DNA from: Actinomyces sp. | GTDB taxonomy: Bacteria > Actinomycetota > Actinomycetes > Actinomycetales > Actinomycetaceae | Direction: 5' to 3' | Length of the DNA stretch: 17,595 bases | Assembly (NCBI RefSeq): GCF_030530635.1 | Contig: NZ_JAUMUL010000029.1 | Location: 1 to 17,595, forward strand | In this document: piece by piece, positions 1 through 7,073 of the stretch | Layout: every line of letters starts with the position of its first letter | Position numbering within the stretch: position 1 is the stretch's first letter | Made by a program: the position numbers and the translations under genes | The notes under the pieces: model-generated | Told to the model about the DNA's origin: nothing | Databases searched by the model: none | The model's input: the letters and a program-made list of their open reading frames with translations, nothing else

Positions 1-33
1 CCGACCTCGGCACGTAAGTCCTACCGACCTCGG
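1..33. repeat. 10-bp direct repeat at the trpA end
   Basis: CCGACCTCGG occurs at 1-10 and 24-33, 23 bases apart. The second copy encodes the last trpA codons. The window edge hides whether further copies follow, so this may be chance. Confidence 0.3.
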
Positions 34-890
34 CGGGTGGCGGCCTTCATGGTGGCGACGAAATCACGCAGCTCGGTCTGGAGCGCCGCCAGGGCGGCGG
101 CGTACGCGGGTGAGTCCTCGCCGGACTTCTGCGCCAGGCGGGCCAGCGTTGGCACGTGGGACTCGATGATCTTCACGGTTGCGGATCCGGAGATCGCCCC
201 GTCCGCGCCCGCCGCAATCGCCTCCGCCACCTGCCCGGGAGCAGAGATGCCGAAGCCCAGCATCACCGGCGCGGCAGCATCATGGCGCAGGCGTGCCACC
301 GACTGTGCCAGGCCCACGGTGGAGGAGGCGCGCTCGGTGCCGGTCACCCCAACCCGAGAGACCGCGTACACGTAACCGCGGGAGGCCTCGGCCACCGCGT
401 CCAGGGTCTGGGCGGCCGCCGAAGGCGGGGCGATGTACACGGCATCAATCCCGGCGGCCGCGGCGGCGTCCGAGAACCCCGCCGACTCGCGCACCGGCAC
501 ATCCGGCAACAGCACCGAGTCGATGCCGGCGGCGGCGCAGCGGGCGTAGAAGGCATCCAGGCCGATTGCGAAGGGCACATTGCCGTAGATGAGCATGCCG
601 ATGGGCAGCTGAGGGTGGCGTGCACGCACCCGTGACACCACCTCCAGACAGTCGGCGAAGCCCACCCCGGCGTTAAGCGCACGCAGGTGTGCGCGCTGGA
701 TCGTCGGCCCATCGGCCACCGGGTCGGAGAAGGGTGTGCCCAGTTCCAGGGCGTCCGCGCCGCCGTCGATCAGTGCCTCAATGATCGCCTCGGAGGCGGC
801 GGGGTTCGGGTCACCGACCATGACGAAGGGCACGAAGGCGCCCTCATCGGCATCGGCCAGGCGGGAGAACATGGCGGGATAACGGCTCAT
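21..890 (-). CDS. trpA: Tryptophan synthase alpha chain
   Basis: TrpA (289 aa) cleaves indole-3-glycerol phosphate to indole and glyceraldehyde-3-phosphate in the cytoplasm; the indole tunnels to TrpB. The sequence shows a TIM-barrel TrpA. The motif ALELGTPFSDPVADGPTIQ places the catalytic Glu at residue 49 and Asp at residue 60, the same numbers as in the E. coli enzyme. A GFGIS phosphate-binding loop and a GAISGSA motif follow near the C-terminus. Length is slightly above the usual 265-270 residues. The ATG at 890 is chosen because GAGGAGG lies just upstream, it begins one base after the trpC-trpB stop, and conserved sequence starts there; the frame stays open to 1118 but only inside the upstream gene. 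Last gene of the operon seen; only 20 bases follow its stop, so a terminator or further genes may lie outside the window. Confidence 0.97.
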   Translation of the reverse strand: MSRYPAMFSRLADADEGAFVPFVMVGDPNPAASEAIIEALIDGGADALELGTPFSDPVADGPTIQRAHLRALNAGVGFADCLEVVSRVRARHPQLPIGMLIYGNVPFAIGLDAFYARCAAAGIDSVLLPDVPVRESAGFSDAAAAAGIDAVYIAPPSAAAQTLDAVAEASRGYVYAVSRVGVTGTERASSTVGLAQSVARLRHDAAAPVMLGFGISAPGQVAEAIAAGADGAISGSATVKIIESHVPTLARLAQKSGEDSPAYAAALAALQTELRDFVATMKAATRRGR

Positions 891-891
891 C

Positions 892-3174
892 TCAGGCCTC
901 CTCATGTGGTTCCTCGCCCGGGGCGGATGGTGTGGTCGCCACCCCGGGACGCGCCAGCGACAGGTACTCAGTGCGCTTGCCCATGTCTTCGACCATGGCG
1001 GCCGCCCGGGCGACGGCGGAGTCCTCGGAGAAGCTGCCGCCCAGGCGCATGCGCACCTGCTCCAAGTCTTTGTCCCCGCGCCCGGACAGACACACCAGCA
1101 GGTGCGGCGTGGGGGCATCGGGTGGAGTCTCGCGAGCGATCTTGAGGGCCTGGGCGAGCGCGTGGGCGGACTCCAGGGCCGGGATGATGCCCTCCCAGCG
1201 GCTCAGCAGTCGGAAGGCCTCCACCGCCTCGTCGTCGGTGATCGCCACGTACCGGGCCCGCCCGGAATCGGCCAGCCAGGCGTGCTCGGGCCCGACGCCG
1301 GGGTAGTCCAGCCCCGCCGACACCGAGAAGGACTCCTCCACCTGCCCTTCCGGGGTGCGCATCAGGTAGCTGCGCGCCCCGTGCAGGATGCCGGTGGTGC
1401 CGTTGTTGATGGGGGCACCGTTGCGGGGCGTGTCCAGCCCCTCGCCGGCCGGTTCCACGCCGATCAGGCTGACGCCGACGTCGTCGATGAACTCTGAGAA
1501 CATGCCGATCGCGTTCGAGCCGCCGCCCACGCAGGCGATCACCTGATCGGGTAGGCGCCCGGTCAGGGCCAGAATCTGGGCGCGCGCCTCAAGGGAGATG
1601 CAGCGGTGGTAGTCGTGCACGATCGTGGGGAAGGGGTGCGCCCCGGCGGCGGTTCCCAGCAGGTAGTGGGTGGTGGCGAAGGATGCGGTCCAGTCGCGCA
1701 GGGACTCGTTGACGGCGTCCTTCAGGGTGCCGGCGCCGCTGGCCACGGGCACTACCCGCGCCCCCATCAGCTCCATGCGCTCCACATTGGCCGCCTGCCG
1801 CACCACATCGGTGGCGCCCATGTAGATGGTGCAGTCCAGGCCCAGCAAAGCGCACACCATCGCTGTGGCGGTGCCGTGCTGGCCGGCGCCCGTCTCGGCG
1901 ATGATGCGGGTCTTGCCCATGCGCTTGGCCAGCAGGGCCTGTCCCAGCACCTGGTTGCCCTTATGGGCGCCGCCGTGCACCAGGTCCTCCCGCTTGAGGA
2001 AGATGCGGGCGTTGCCCTCGCGGGGCAGGTTGTGCAACTCCGTCACCGGGGTCGGGCGCCCCAGGTAGCGGCGCATGAGCTTGTCCAACTCGGCGGCGAA
2101 GGACGGGTCCGCCTGGGCGTCGATGAAGGCGTCCTCCAGCTGGTCCAGGGCGGGGATCAGCAGCTCCGGCACGTACTGGCCGCCGTAGGGGCCGAAGTAG
2201 GCGCTCAACCGCGGGTGCGTGTGGTCGGCGTGCTCCCGCTGCGCCCGGGCGGTGTCCGTACCGGCCGCCCGTTGGGCGGCGTTGGCGGCGTCGCGTGCCT
2301 GACCGCGTTCGGGCACCGGCACGGCGGTGGCCAGCACCTCGGCCACCACGCCCGGGTCGGGCGCCGCCGACAGGGCCGAGCCGATCAGCAGGGCATCCAC
2401 CTGCCCGGCCAGGCGCCGCACGTCGGCGGCCGTCTCCACGCCGGACTCGCCCACCAGCACCACGCCGGACGGCGCCAGCGGCGCCATCTGCTCCGTGCGG
2501 GAGACGTCTGTGGCCAGGGTGCGCAGGTCACGGTTGTTGATGCCGATCACCTGTGCCCCCAGGGCCGTGGCCCGGTGCATCTCCGCAGGCGTGGACACCT
2601 CTGTGAGTACCTCCATGCCCAGCGAGTGCGCCAGCTCCGCCAGCTCGGCGTAGACGTCGTCCGGCACCACCGAGAGCATCAGCAGGATCGCGTCCGCGCC
2701 CAGGCTGCGGGCGGCCAGCACCTGCACGGGATCCACGATGAAGTCCTTGCACAGCACCGGCACATCCACCACGGCACGCACGGCGGCCAGGTCTTCGAAG
2801 GAGCCGTTGAAGCGGTCCGGCTCGGTCAGCACGGACACCGCCGCCGCCCACGGCGCGTAGGCGCGCGCCAGCGCGGCCGGGTCATAGCTGGAGCGGATCG
2901 TGCCGCGTGAGGGGGAGGCGGACTTGCACTCCATGATCAGGGCGGGCCGCGGGCTCGCGTGATCGCCGCTGCGGGTGCGCAGGGCGTCGGCGAAGGAGCG
3001 CCGGGAGGGCTCCAACTGCTCGGCGCGCAGGTGCCCGAAGCGGGCGCGCAGCTCCGGCAGGCGCTCACGCCGTGCGGCCACGATCGCATCCAGGACGGTG
3101 CCGGTGGCGATCAACCGCTCGTCCACCGGACGGCGCTGAGGCCGGGCACCGCCGGCGTTGGGGGCGCCACTCAT
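892..3174 (-). CDS. trpCB: Fused IGP synthase / tryptophan synthase beta chain (TrpC-TrpB)
   Basis: One 760-residue frame joins two enzymes. Residues about 20-282 are indole-3-glycerol phosphate synthase. They carry ECKSASPSRG (Glu82, Lys84), LCKDF (Lys143), VLTEVS (Glu192), GINNRDL and VGESG (Glu243, Ser244), which match the known catalytic set. Residues about 322-725 are PLP-dependent tryptophan synthase beta. They carry GGAHKGNQ (Lys405, the Schiff-base lysine), ETGAGQHG (Glu427), the GGGSNAIG phosphate loop and LSGRGDKD. A linker of about 40 residues rich in Ala, Arg and Gln separates them, and about 45 non-conserved residues end the protein. No stop, frameshift or convincing internal ribosome site separates the halves. 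The ATG overlaps the trpD stop (ATGA). TrpB normally pairs with TrpA, encoded next, so the fusion would place IGP synthase beside the enzyme that uses its product (inference). No TrpF domain is present. Confidence 0.96.
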   Translation of the reverse strand: MSGAPNAGGARPQRRPVDERLIATGTVLDAIVAARRERLPELRARFGHLRAEQLEPSRRSFADALRTRSGDHASPRPALIMECKSASPSRGTIRSSYDPAALARAYAPWAAAVSVLTEPDRFNGSFEDLAAVRAVVDVPVLCKDFIVDPVQVLAARSLGADAILLMLSVVPDDVYAELAELAHSLGMEVLTEVSTPAEMHRATALGAQVIGINNRDLRTLATDVSRTEQMAPLAPSGVVLVGESGVETAADVRRLAGQVDALLIGSALSAAPDPGVVAEVLATAVPVPERGQARDAANAAQRAAGTDTARAQREHADHTHPRLSAYFGPYGGQYVPELLIPALDQLEDAFIDAQADPSFAAELDKLMRRYLGRPTPVTELHNLPREGNARIFLKREDLVHGGAHKGNQVLGQALLAKRMGKTRIIAETGAGQHGTATAMVCALLGLDCTIYMGATDVVRQAANVERMELMGARVVPVASGAGTLKDAVNESLRDWTASFATTHYLLGTAAGAHPFPTIVHDYHRCISLEARAQILALTGRLPDQVIACVGGGSNAIGMFSEFIDDVGVSLIGVEPAGEGLDTPRNGAPINNGTTGILHGARSYLMRTPEGQVEESFSVSAGLDYPGVGPEHAWLADSGRARYVAITDDEAVEAFRLLSRWEGIIPALESAHALAQALKIARETPPDAPTPHLLVCLSGRGDKDLEQVRMRLGGSFSEDSAVARAAAMVEDMGKRTEYLSLARPGVATTPSAPGEEPHEEA

Positions 3175-4274
3175 CGGGTCTCACCCTCCGCGGCCTCCGC
3201 CTTGGTCATGGAGGCCAGGTGCTCGGCCACCCGGCCACTGGACAACTGGTCCAGGGCCATGCGAGTGCCGTCGGCCAGGTTGTCCGCCGGACCGGCCAGG
3301 TACAGCAGGGCGCCGGCATTGACGGCGATGGCGTCCCGGTGGGCAGGCTCGCCCCGGCCGGCGAAGACCTCCCGCAGCAGGGCGGCGTTCTCCTCCGGCT
3401 CGCCGCCCAGCACGTCCTGGAGCGCGTAAGTGGACACCCCCAGTTCCTCCGGGGTGACCTCGTACGACTTGACACCGCGCGGGGTTGCCTCCCGCACCTG
3501 GGTGGGGCCGTGCACGGCGATCTCGTCGGTGCCCGCGCCGTGCACGATCAGGGCCCGTTTGCGGCCGAGCTTGACCATGGTCTGGGCGATCATGTCCAAG
3601 ATGTCCGGGTCGGCCACACCCATCAGCTGGTAGGTCAGGTGCGCGGGGTTGAGCAGGGGGCCCAGCACGTTGAAGATCGTCGGGGTGGCCAGGGCCTTGC
3701 GGATCGGGGCCACGTGCCGCATGGCCGGGTGGTAGGCCTGGGCGAACAGGAAGGTGAAGTGGTCGCGGGCCAGGATCTCCACCGCCTGTTCCGGGCTGAC
3801 GTCCAGGGGCAGGCCCAGGGCGGCGACGACGTCGGCGGCCCCGGTCTTGGAGGACACGGCCCGGTTGCCGTGCTTGGCCACCGACACCCCCATGGAGGCG
3901 GCCACGATGCCGGCACCGGTGGAGATGTTGATGGTGCCCACGCCGTCGCCGCCGGTTCCGACCACGTCCACCAGCGGGAAGGTGACCTCGGGGAAGGGTC
4001 GGGCCGCGTCGCGGAAGGCGCTTGCGGCGCCGGCCACCTCATCGGCGGTTTCGCCGCGGGCGTGCAGGGCGGCCAGCAGGGCGGCGGTCTCCGCCTCGGA
4101 CAGGTCTCCGGCGCCGAGCGCGGCGAAGACCACGCCGGTCTCATCCTGGGTCAGGCGTCGGCCCTGGATGACGCCGCGCAGCAGGCGGTGGGCATCCTCG
4201 GCGTCGGCGATCGCCGGGGCGGTGGGAGTGCCCGGGGTATGCATGGCGTTGTTCTCGGCGGGCGCGGGGGTCAT
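3171..4274 (-). CDS. trpD: Anthranilate phosphoribosyltransferase
   Basis: TrpD (367 aa) transfers phosphoribose from PRPP to anthranilate, the second step of the pathway, in the cytoplasm. Seen in the sequence: an N-terminal helical region, then the PRPP-binding GTGGDG motif at residues 106-111, the STGAGIVAASMG stretch, and KHGNRAVSSKTGAADV starting at Lys134, which lines the active site in this family. The NVLGPLLNP motif further on is also typical. Length is slightly above the usual 330-350 residues because of about 20 extra residues at the N-terminus. The ATG at 4274 has AAGGAG six bases upstream; a second Met at residue 11 is possible but has no comparable site. It is separated from trpG by 45 bases, the longest gap between the structural genes, and overlaps trpC-trpB by four bases (ATGA), implying translational coupling. 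Confidence 0.97.
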   Translation of the reverse strand: MTPAPAENNAMHTPGTPTAPAIADAEDAHRLLRGVIQGRRLTQDETGVVFAALGAGDLSEAETAALLAALHARGETADEVAGAASAFRDAARPFPEVTFPLVDVVGTGGDGVGTINISTGAGIVAASMGVSVAKHGNRAVSSKTGAADVVAALGLPLDVSPEQAVEILARDHFTFLFAQAYHPAMRHVAPIRKALATPTIFNVLGPLLNPAHLTYQLMGVADPDILDMIAQTMVKLGRKRALIVHGAGTDEIAVHGPTQVREATPRGVKSYEVTPEELGVSTYALQDVLGGEPEENAALLREVFAGRGEPAHRDAIAVNAGALLYLAGPADNLADGTRMALDQLSSGRVAEHLASMTKAEAAEGETR

Positions 4275-4319
4275 GATGAACTCCTTGAAGATGGATCGTG
4301 GTGCTGATTTGATACGGGG

Positions 4320-4976
4320 TCAGGTGGCGGCCGCGGCGGCCAGATCCGCAGTGAGTGCATGCAGGATGCCGGGACCCTGCGGGGTCAGGACCGATTCGGG
4401 GTGGAACTGCAGGCCGACGACGGGACGGGAGCGGTGTCTGGCCGCCATGACGACGCCGGAGCCGACAGGATCTTCCGCAGTGGTCACCGCCAGCGGGGTG
4501 AGCGCTGCGGGCAGTTCTCGGGTTCCCAGTGAGTGGTAGCGGGCCACGTCCAGGCGGCCGTCGGGGAGCGCCTGGAAGGCCGGGGAGGTGCGTCCCGCCT
4601 CGGTCAGTTCGACGCGTACGCTGCGGCCATGCACGGGGCCGACCCGCCCAATGGCGCCGCCGCAGGCCTCGACGATCGCCTGGAAGCCCAGGCAGATGCC
4701 GAGTGTGGGGATGGTGCGGTCCACGGCCGCGTGGATCAGTTCCATCAGGTTCCCGGAGGTGCGGGGGTGGCCGGGCCCGGGGGAAAGGCACAGCACCGGG
4801 CGCCCGCTGCGGGCGGTATCGGTGGGTGCGTGGCCGCCGCCGGGTTCAAGTGCGCGCAGCACCGTGGCTGCCGGTGCGGTGTTGCGGTAGACCTCAATGC
4901 TCGCCCCGAGGGAGGCGAACTGGTCCACCAGGTTGTAGACGAAGGAATCGCGATTGTCGAGCAGGACCACGTGCAT
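4320..4976 (-). CDS. trpG: Anthranilate synthase glutamine amidotransferase subunit
   Basis: TrpG (218 aa) is a class I glutamine amidotransferase that releases ammonia from glutamine and passes it to TrpE. The start LLDNRDSFVYNL is the family's N-terminal signature, SPGPGHP follows near residue 65, and the catalytic triad is visible: Cys95 in GICLGFQA, with His192 and Glu194 in LQFHPES. It is a separate protein, not fused to TrpE or TrpD as in some bacteria. The ATG at 4976 is one base after the trpE stop (TGACATG), so translation is probably coupled and yields equal amounts of the two subunits. The open frame extends further upstream, but only within trpE and without similarity. About 13 residues around positions 46-58, rich in Gly, Thr and Ala, look like a small loop insertion before the SPGPG motif. 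Confidence 0.96.
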   Translation of the reverse strand: MHVVLLDNRDSFVYNLVDQFASLGASIEVYRNTAPAATVLRALEPGGGHAPTDTARSGRPVLCLSPGPGHPRTSGNLMELIHAAVDRTIPTLGICLGFQAIVEACGGAIGRVGPVHGRSVRVELTEAGRTSPAFQALPDGRLDVARYHSLGTRELPAALTPLAVTTAEDPVGSGVVMAARHRSRPVVGLQFHPESVLTPQGPGILHALTADLAAAAAT

Positions 4977-4977
4977 G

Positions 4978-6651
4978 TCAGCGCCTCTCTTCCCCAGCAG
5001 TGGCCGCGGGGGCCGGTGCCTCGCCCGCGTCGGAGTCAATGACGAGACCGGCTCCCTGGGCGGCGGCGATGGCGGCCAGTACCGCGCTGGCCTTGTGCAC
5101 CGTCTCGGCGGCCTCGGCCGCGGGTACCGAGTCGGCGACCACGCCCGCGCCGGCCTGCACCAGGGCTGTCCCATCGCGGACGAAGGCGGAACGGATGACG
5201 ATGCAGGTGTCCAGTTCGCCGTCGCCGCGGAAGTAGCCGACCGAGCCGCCGTAGCTGCCGCGGCGCACCCCCTCGGCCTCCCGGATCAGTTCGGCCGCCC
5301 GCAGCTTGGGGGCGCCGGTGAGAGTGCCCATGGTCATGGAGGCACGGAAGGCGTCCAGCGCATCCAGGTCCGGGGCCAGCTGCCCGGATACCTCCGAGAC
5401 CAGGTGCATGACCCGGCTGTAGCGGTCCACACGCAGCAGATCCTCCACCCGGCGGGTGCCTGGAACCGACACGCGGGCGACGTCGTTACGGGCCAGGTCC
5501 ACGAGCATGACGTGCTCGGCGACCTCCTTGGCATCGGTGCGCAACTCCAGTTCTAGGCGGGTGTCCCGCTCGTGGTCGACGCTCCCGTCGGGCGTCAGGC
5601 CCCGCGGGCGGGTGCCGGCAATGGGGCGGATGGCGACCTGCCCGGTCTTGGCCGAGTGCAGCAGCGCCGACTCGGGGGAGGCGCCCAGCAGCTCGAAGTC
5701 CGGGGCGCCTACGTAGAACATGTACGGGCTCGGGTTGGATTCGCGCAGCGCATGGTAGGCGGCCAGCGCGTCGGGGCAGGGCAGGGTGAAGCCCCGGGCG
5801 GGCACCACCTGATAGACGTCCCCAGCGGCTATGGACTCCTTCATGGATTCCACGACGGCGGCGTAGTCGGCGTCGGACTGGGTGGGGGCGGCGTGCAGCA
5901 CAGGAACCTGTCCGGCTGCGGCAGCCCGCTCCGTGGGCGCGGCGTCGGTGGCTACCTGATCCGCGAAGGCATCGGCGGCGGCCGCCAGTGCATCCAGGCG
6001 GGCGGTCAGGTCCGCGGCGTCCACGGAGGCGCCCACTAGTGTCGCGCTGCGGGTGGGGTGGTCGATCACCAGGATGATGCGGGCGTCATAGAAGAGGTAG
6101 TCGGGGCAGGTGTTCGCTCCCGGGGCCACCTCGGGCAGGGTCTCGAAGGTCGCCAGGTAGTCGAAGGCGAATGCGCCGGCCGTCAGCGGCAGGTGCGGGT
6201 GATCCACCGCTGCGGCCGCGAGCACCCGCAGCGGCTCGATGGTGGAGATGGCCTTGAGCCTCTCACGCTCCTCCACGCCATCGGGAGCAGGGGGGAAGAC
6301 GAGGCCGAGGGCGGCGGAGGAGTCCGTGGACACGTACTCGCCGAGGGCTGCGCGCAGCCGTTCCAGGGCGGACTGGCCGTCGGCGAGAGCCTGGGGGAGG
6401 GCCTCGACCGTGACGGCACGTCCTTGACAGGTCAGACGAGTTGCCGCCTCTAGAACGGCGATAGTGGTGCGGGAGACCTTGGTGGTGATGTCGACGGACT
6501 CCAGCAGCACCGCGTCAAGGGGACGCGGGTTACCGGCCGGATCCGTCGTGGCGGCGATCACGCCGCGGCGCGCCAGGTGTTCCAGTAGCCGACCGGCGTC
6601 ATCGTGATAGCGCACTGACCGCGTCAGCACGGCGGGTGGGGGAGGTGTCAT
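4978..6651 (-). CDS. trpE: Anthranilate synthase component I
   Basis: TrpE (557 aa) converts chorismate to anthranilate with ammonia from TrpG, the committed step of tryptophan synthesis. The chorismate-binding C-terminal half is clear: NPSPYMFYVG, GASPES, PIAGTRPRG, LVDLARNDVARV, YSRVMHLVS, RGSYGGSVGYF, DTCIVIRSA and QAGAGVV. The N-terminal LLES motif (residues 49-52) is the site that binds tryptophan for feedback inhibition in related enzymes, so the enzyme is probably inhibited by its end product. The overall motif pattern resembles the enterobacterial and coryneform TrpE type. The ATG at 6651 is preferred, with AGGAAGG just upstream; an in-frame GTG at 6675 lacks a site and would overlap it. 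Expression is expected to be controlled by the leader attenuator directly upstream (6691-6805). Confidence 0.97.
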   Translation of the reverse strand: MTPPPPAVLTRSVRYHDDAGRLLEHLARRGVIAATTDPAGNPRPLDAVLLESVDITTKVSRTTIAVLEAATRLTCQGRAVTVEALPQALADGQSALERLRAALGEYVSTDSSAALGLVFPPAPDGVEERERLKAISTIEPLRVLAAAAVDHPHLPLTAGAFAFDYLATFETLPEVAPGANTCPDYLFYDARIILVIDHPTRSATLVGASVDAADLTARLDALAAAADAFADQVATDAAPTERAAAAGQVPVLHAAPTQSDADYAAVVESMKESIAAGDVYQVVPARGFTLPCPDALAAYHALRESNPSPYMFYVGAPDFELLGASPESALLHSAKTGQVAIRPIAGTRPRGLTPDGSVDHERDTRLELELRTDAKEVAEHVMLVDLARNDVARVSVPGTRRVEDLLRVDRYSRVMHLVSEVSGQLAPDLDALDAFRASMTMGTLTGAPKLRAAELIREAEGVRRGSYGGSVGYFRGDGELDTCIVIRSAFVRDGTALVQAGAGVVADSVPAAEAAETVHKASAVLAAIAAAQGAGLVIDSDAGEAPAPAATAGEERR

Positions 6652-6690
6652 GGGGTCCCTTCCTGTTCGTGCCACCGGCTGAAGCCGCCC

Positions 6691-6722
6691 CGAATACGAA
6701 GAGCCCGCCAGGTGGCGAGCTC
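6691..6722 (-). terminator. Intrinsic terminator arm of the trp attenuator
   Basis: GAGCTCGCC, loop ACCT, GGCGGGCTC form a nine-pair stem with one G-U pair. It is followed by TTCGTATTC, a weak U-containing tail that is common for high-GC actinobacterial terminators. The hairpin ends 40 bases before the trpE start, the expected place for an attenuator terminator. Confidence 0.82.
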
Positions 6723-6774
6723 ATCAGATCCGGCGCCGACTATGCGGCGTGAGCGGCTCGCCCATTGGGGAGCC
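6691..6774 (-). promoter_or_regulatory. trp attenuator: alternative 1:2, 2:3 and 3:4 pairings
   Basis: Four segments can pair in three exclusive ways. Segment 1 (6767-6774, GGCTCCCC, just after the Trp codons) pairs with segment 2 (6755-6763, GGGCGAGCC) over a three-base loop with one bulged C. Segment 2 (GGCGAGC, 6756-6762) also pairs perfectly over seven bases with segment 3 (GCTCGCC, 6714-6720). Segment 3 (GAGCTCGCC, 6714-6722) pairs with segment 4 (GGCGGGCTC, 6701-6709) to make the terminator. A ribosome stalled on the Trp codons would cover segment 1, free segment 2 to hold segment 3, and allow transcription into trpE. With ample tryptophan the ribosome reaches the leader stop and the 3:4 terminator forms. 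Pairings are read by eye; no folding energies were computed. Confidence 0.88.
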
Positions 6775-6805
6775 ACCACCACTGGCGGGTGCGGAACGCG
6801 GTCAT
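6740..6805 (-). CDS. trpL: trp operon leader peptide with Trp-Trp-Trp
   Basis: A 21-codon reading frame, ATG to TAG, encodes a peptide whose residues 9-11 are three consecutive Trp codons (6773-6781), preceded by FRTRQ and followed by LPNGRA. An in-frame TAG lies three codons upstream of the ATG, so the frame cannot start much earlier. Tandem Trp codons in a tiny frame about 90 bases ahead of trpE are the hallmark of a leader peptide: scarcity of charged tRNA-Trp stalls the ribosome on these codons and changes folding of the RNA downstream. No good Shine-Dalgarno sequence precedes the ATG, which is odd but tolerable for a regulatory peptide. The start and role are inferred; the codons and the flanking hairpins are read directly. 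Confidence 0.9.
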   Translation of the reverse strand: MTAFRTRQWWWLPNGRAAHAA

Positions 6806-6903
6806 GGCGGCAGGCTAGACCGGCGGGCGGGCCGGGCCAAATCGGCGACACGTGGTGAGACGGGCCCAACGGCGGTCGACGGAACAGAACACGTGCTCGG
6901 GAT

Positions 6904-6927
6904 GACAGATTATGCACCTTCTGGTGC
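6904..6927 (+). promoter_or_regulatory. GACAG-type motif and small hairpin in the trpL/GH3-1 divergent region
   Basis: GACAGATTATGCACC (6904-6918) resembles GACAGGTTATGCGCC upstream of GH3-3 (14332-14346; 13 of 15 bases) and GACAGATTGCGCC upstream of GH3-2. GCACC-TTCT-GGTGC (6914-6927) forms a five-pair hairpin. On the minus strand the same stretch reads CATAAT (6914-6909), a fair -10 element for the trp operon about 100 bases before trpL, but no good -35 element accompanies it. The rest of 6806-7073 holds two CACGTG sites (6849-6854, 6890-6895) and the GH3-1 ribosome site, and nothing else that I recognise. Confidence 0.4.
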
Positions 6928-7073
6928 GGGCATGTGGTTTGAGCCATAGAGTTTTGGTTGCCAATGAAGGCCCGCTCGATGTTGCGCGCAGACGCGCACC
7001 CGCTGAGCCGTATCGGTCCCCACCCGGGGGCCACCACCTGCAACCCGACCCCTACCCGTTTAAGGAGACCATC

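Noticed and set aside
891..1118. Upstream extension of trpA
   Set aside because: It would overlap the conserved end of trpC-trpB; the sequence is Arg/Pro/Trp-rich and not TrpA-like.
2170..2240. Internal start for a separate TrpB
   Set aside because: No Met or Val codon with a ribosome site near residue 320; only a TTG without a Shine-Dalgarno sequence, so a true fusion is preferred.
1606..2910. Long plus-strand frame (434 codons) opposite trpC-trpB
   Set aside because: Its translation is low-complexity (Gly, His, Val and Arg rich), with no motif and no ribosome site, and it mirrors a strongly conserved gene; high-GC antisense frames of this size are expected.
6912..7073. N-terminal extension of GH3-1 from the ATG at 6912
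   Set aside because: No ribosome site, residues unlike a membrane protein start, and a strong AAGGAG before the GTG at 7074.
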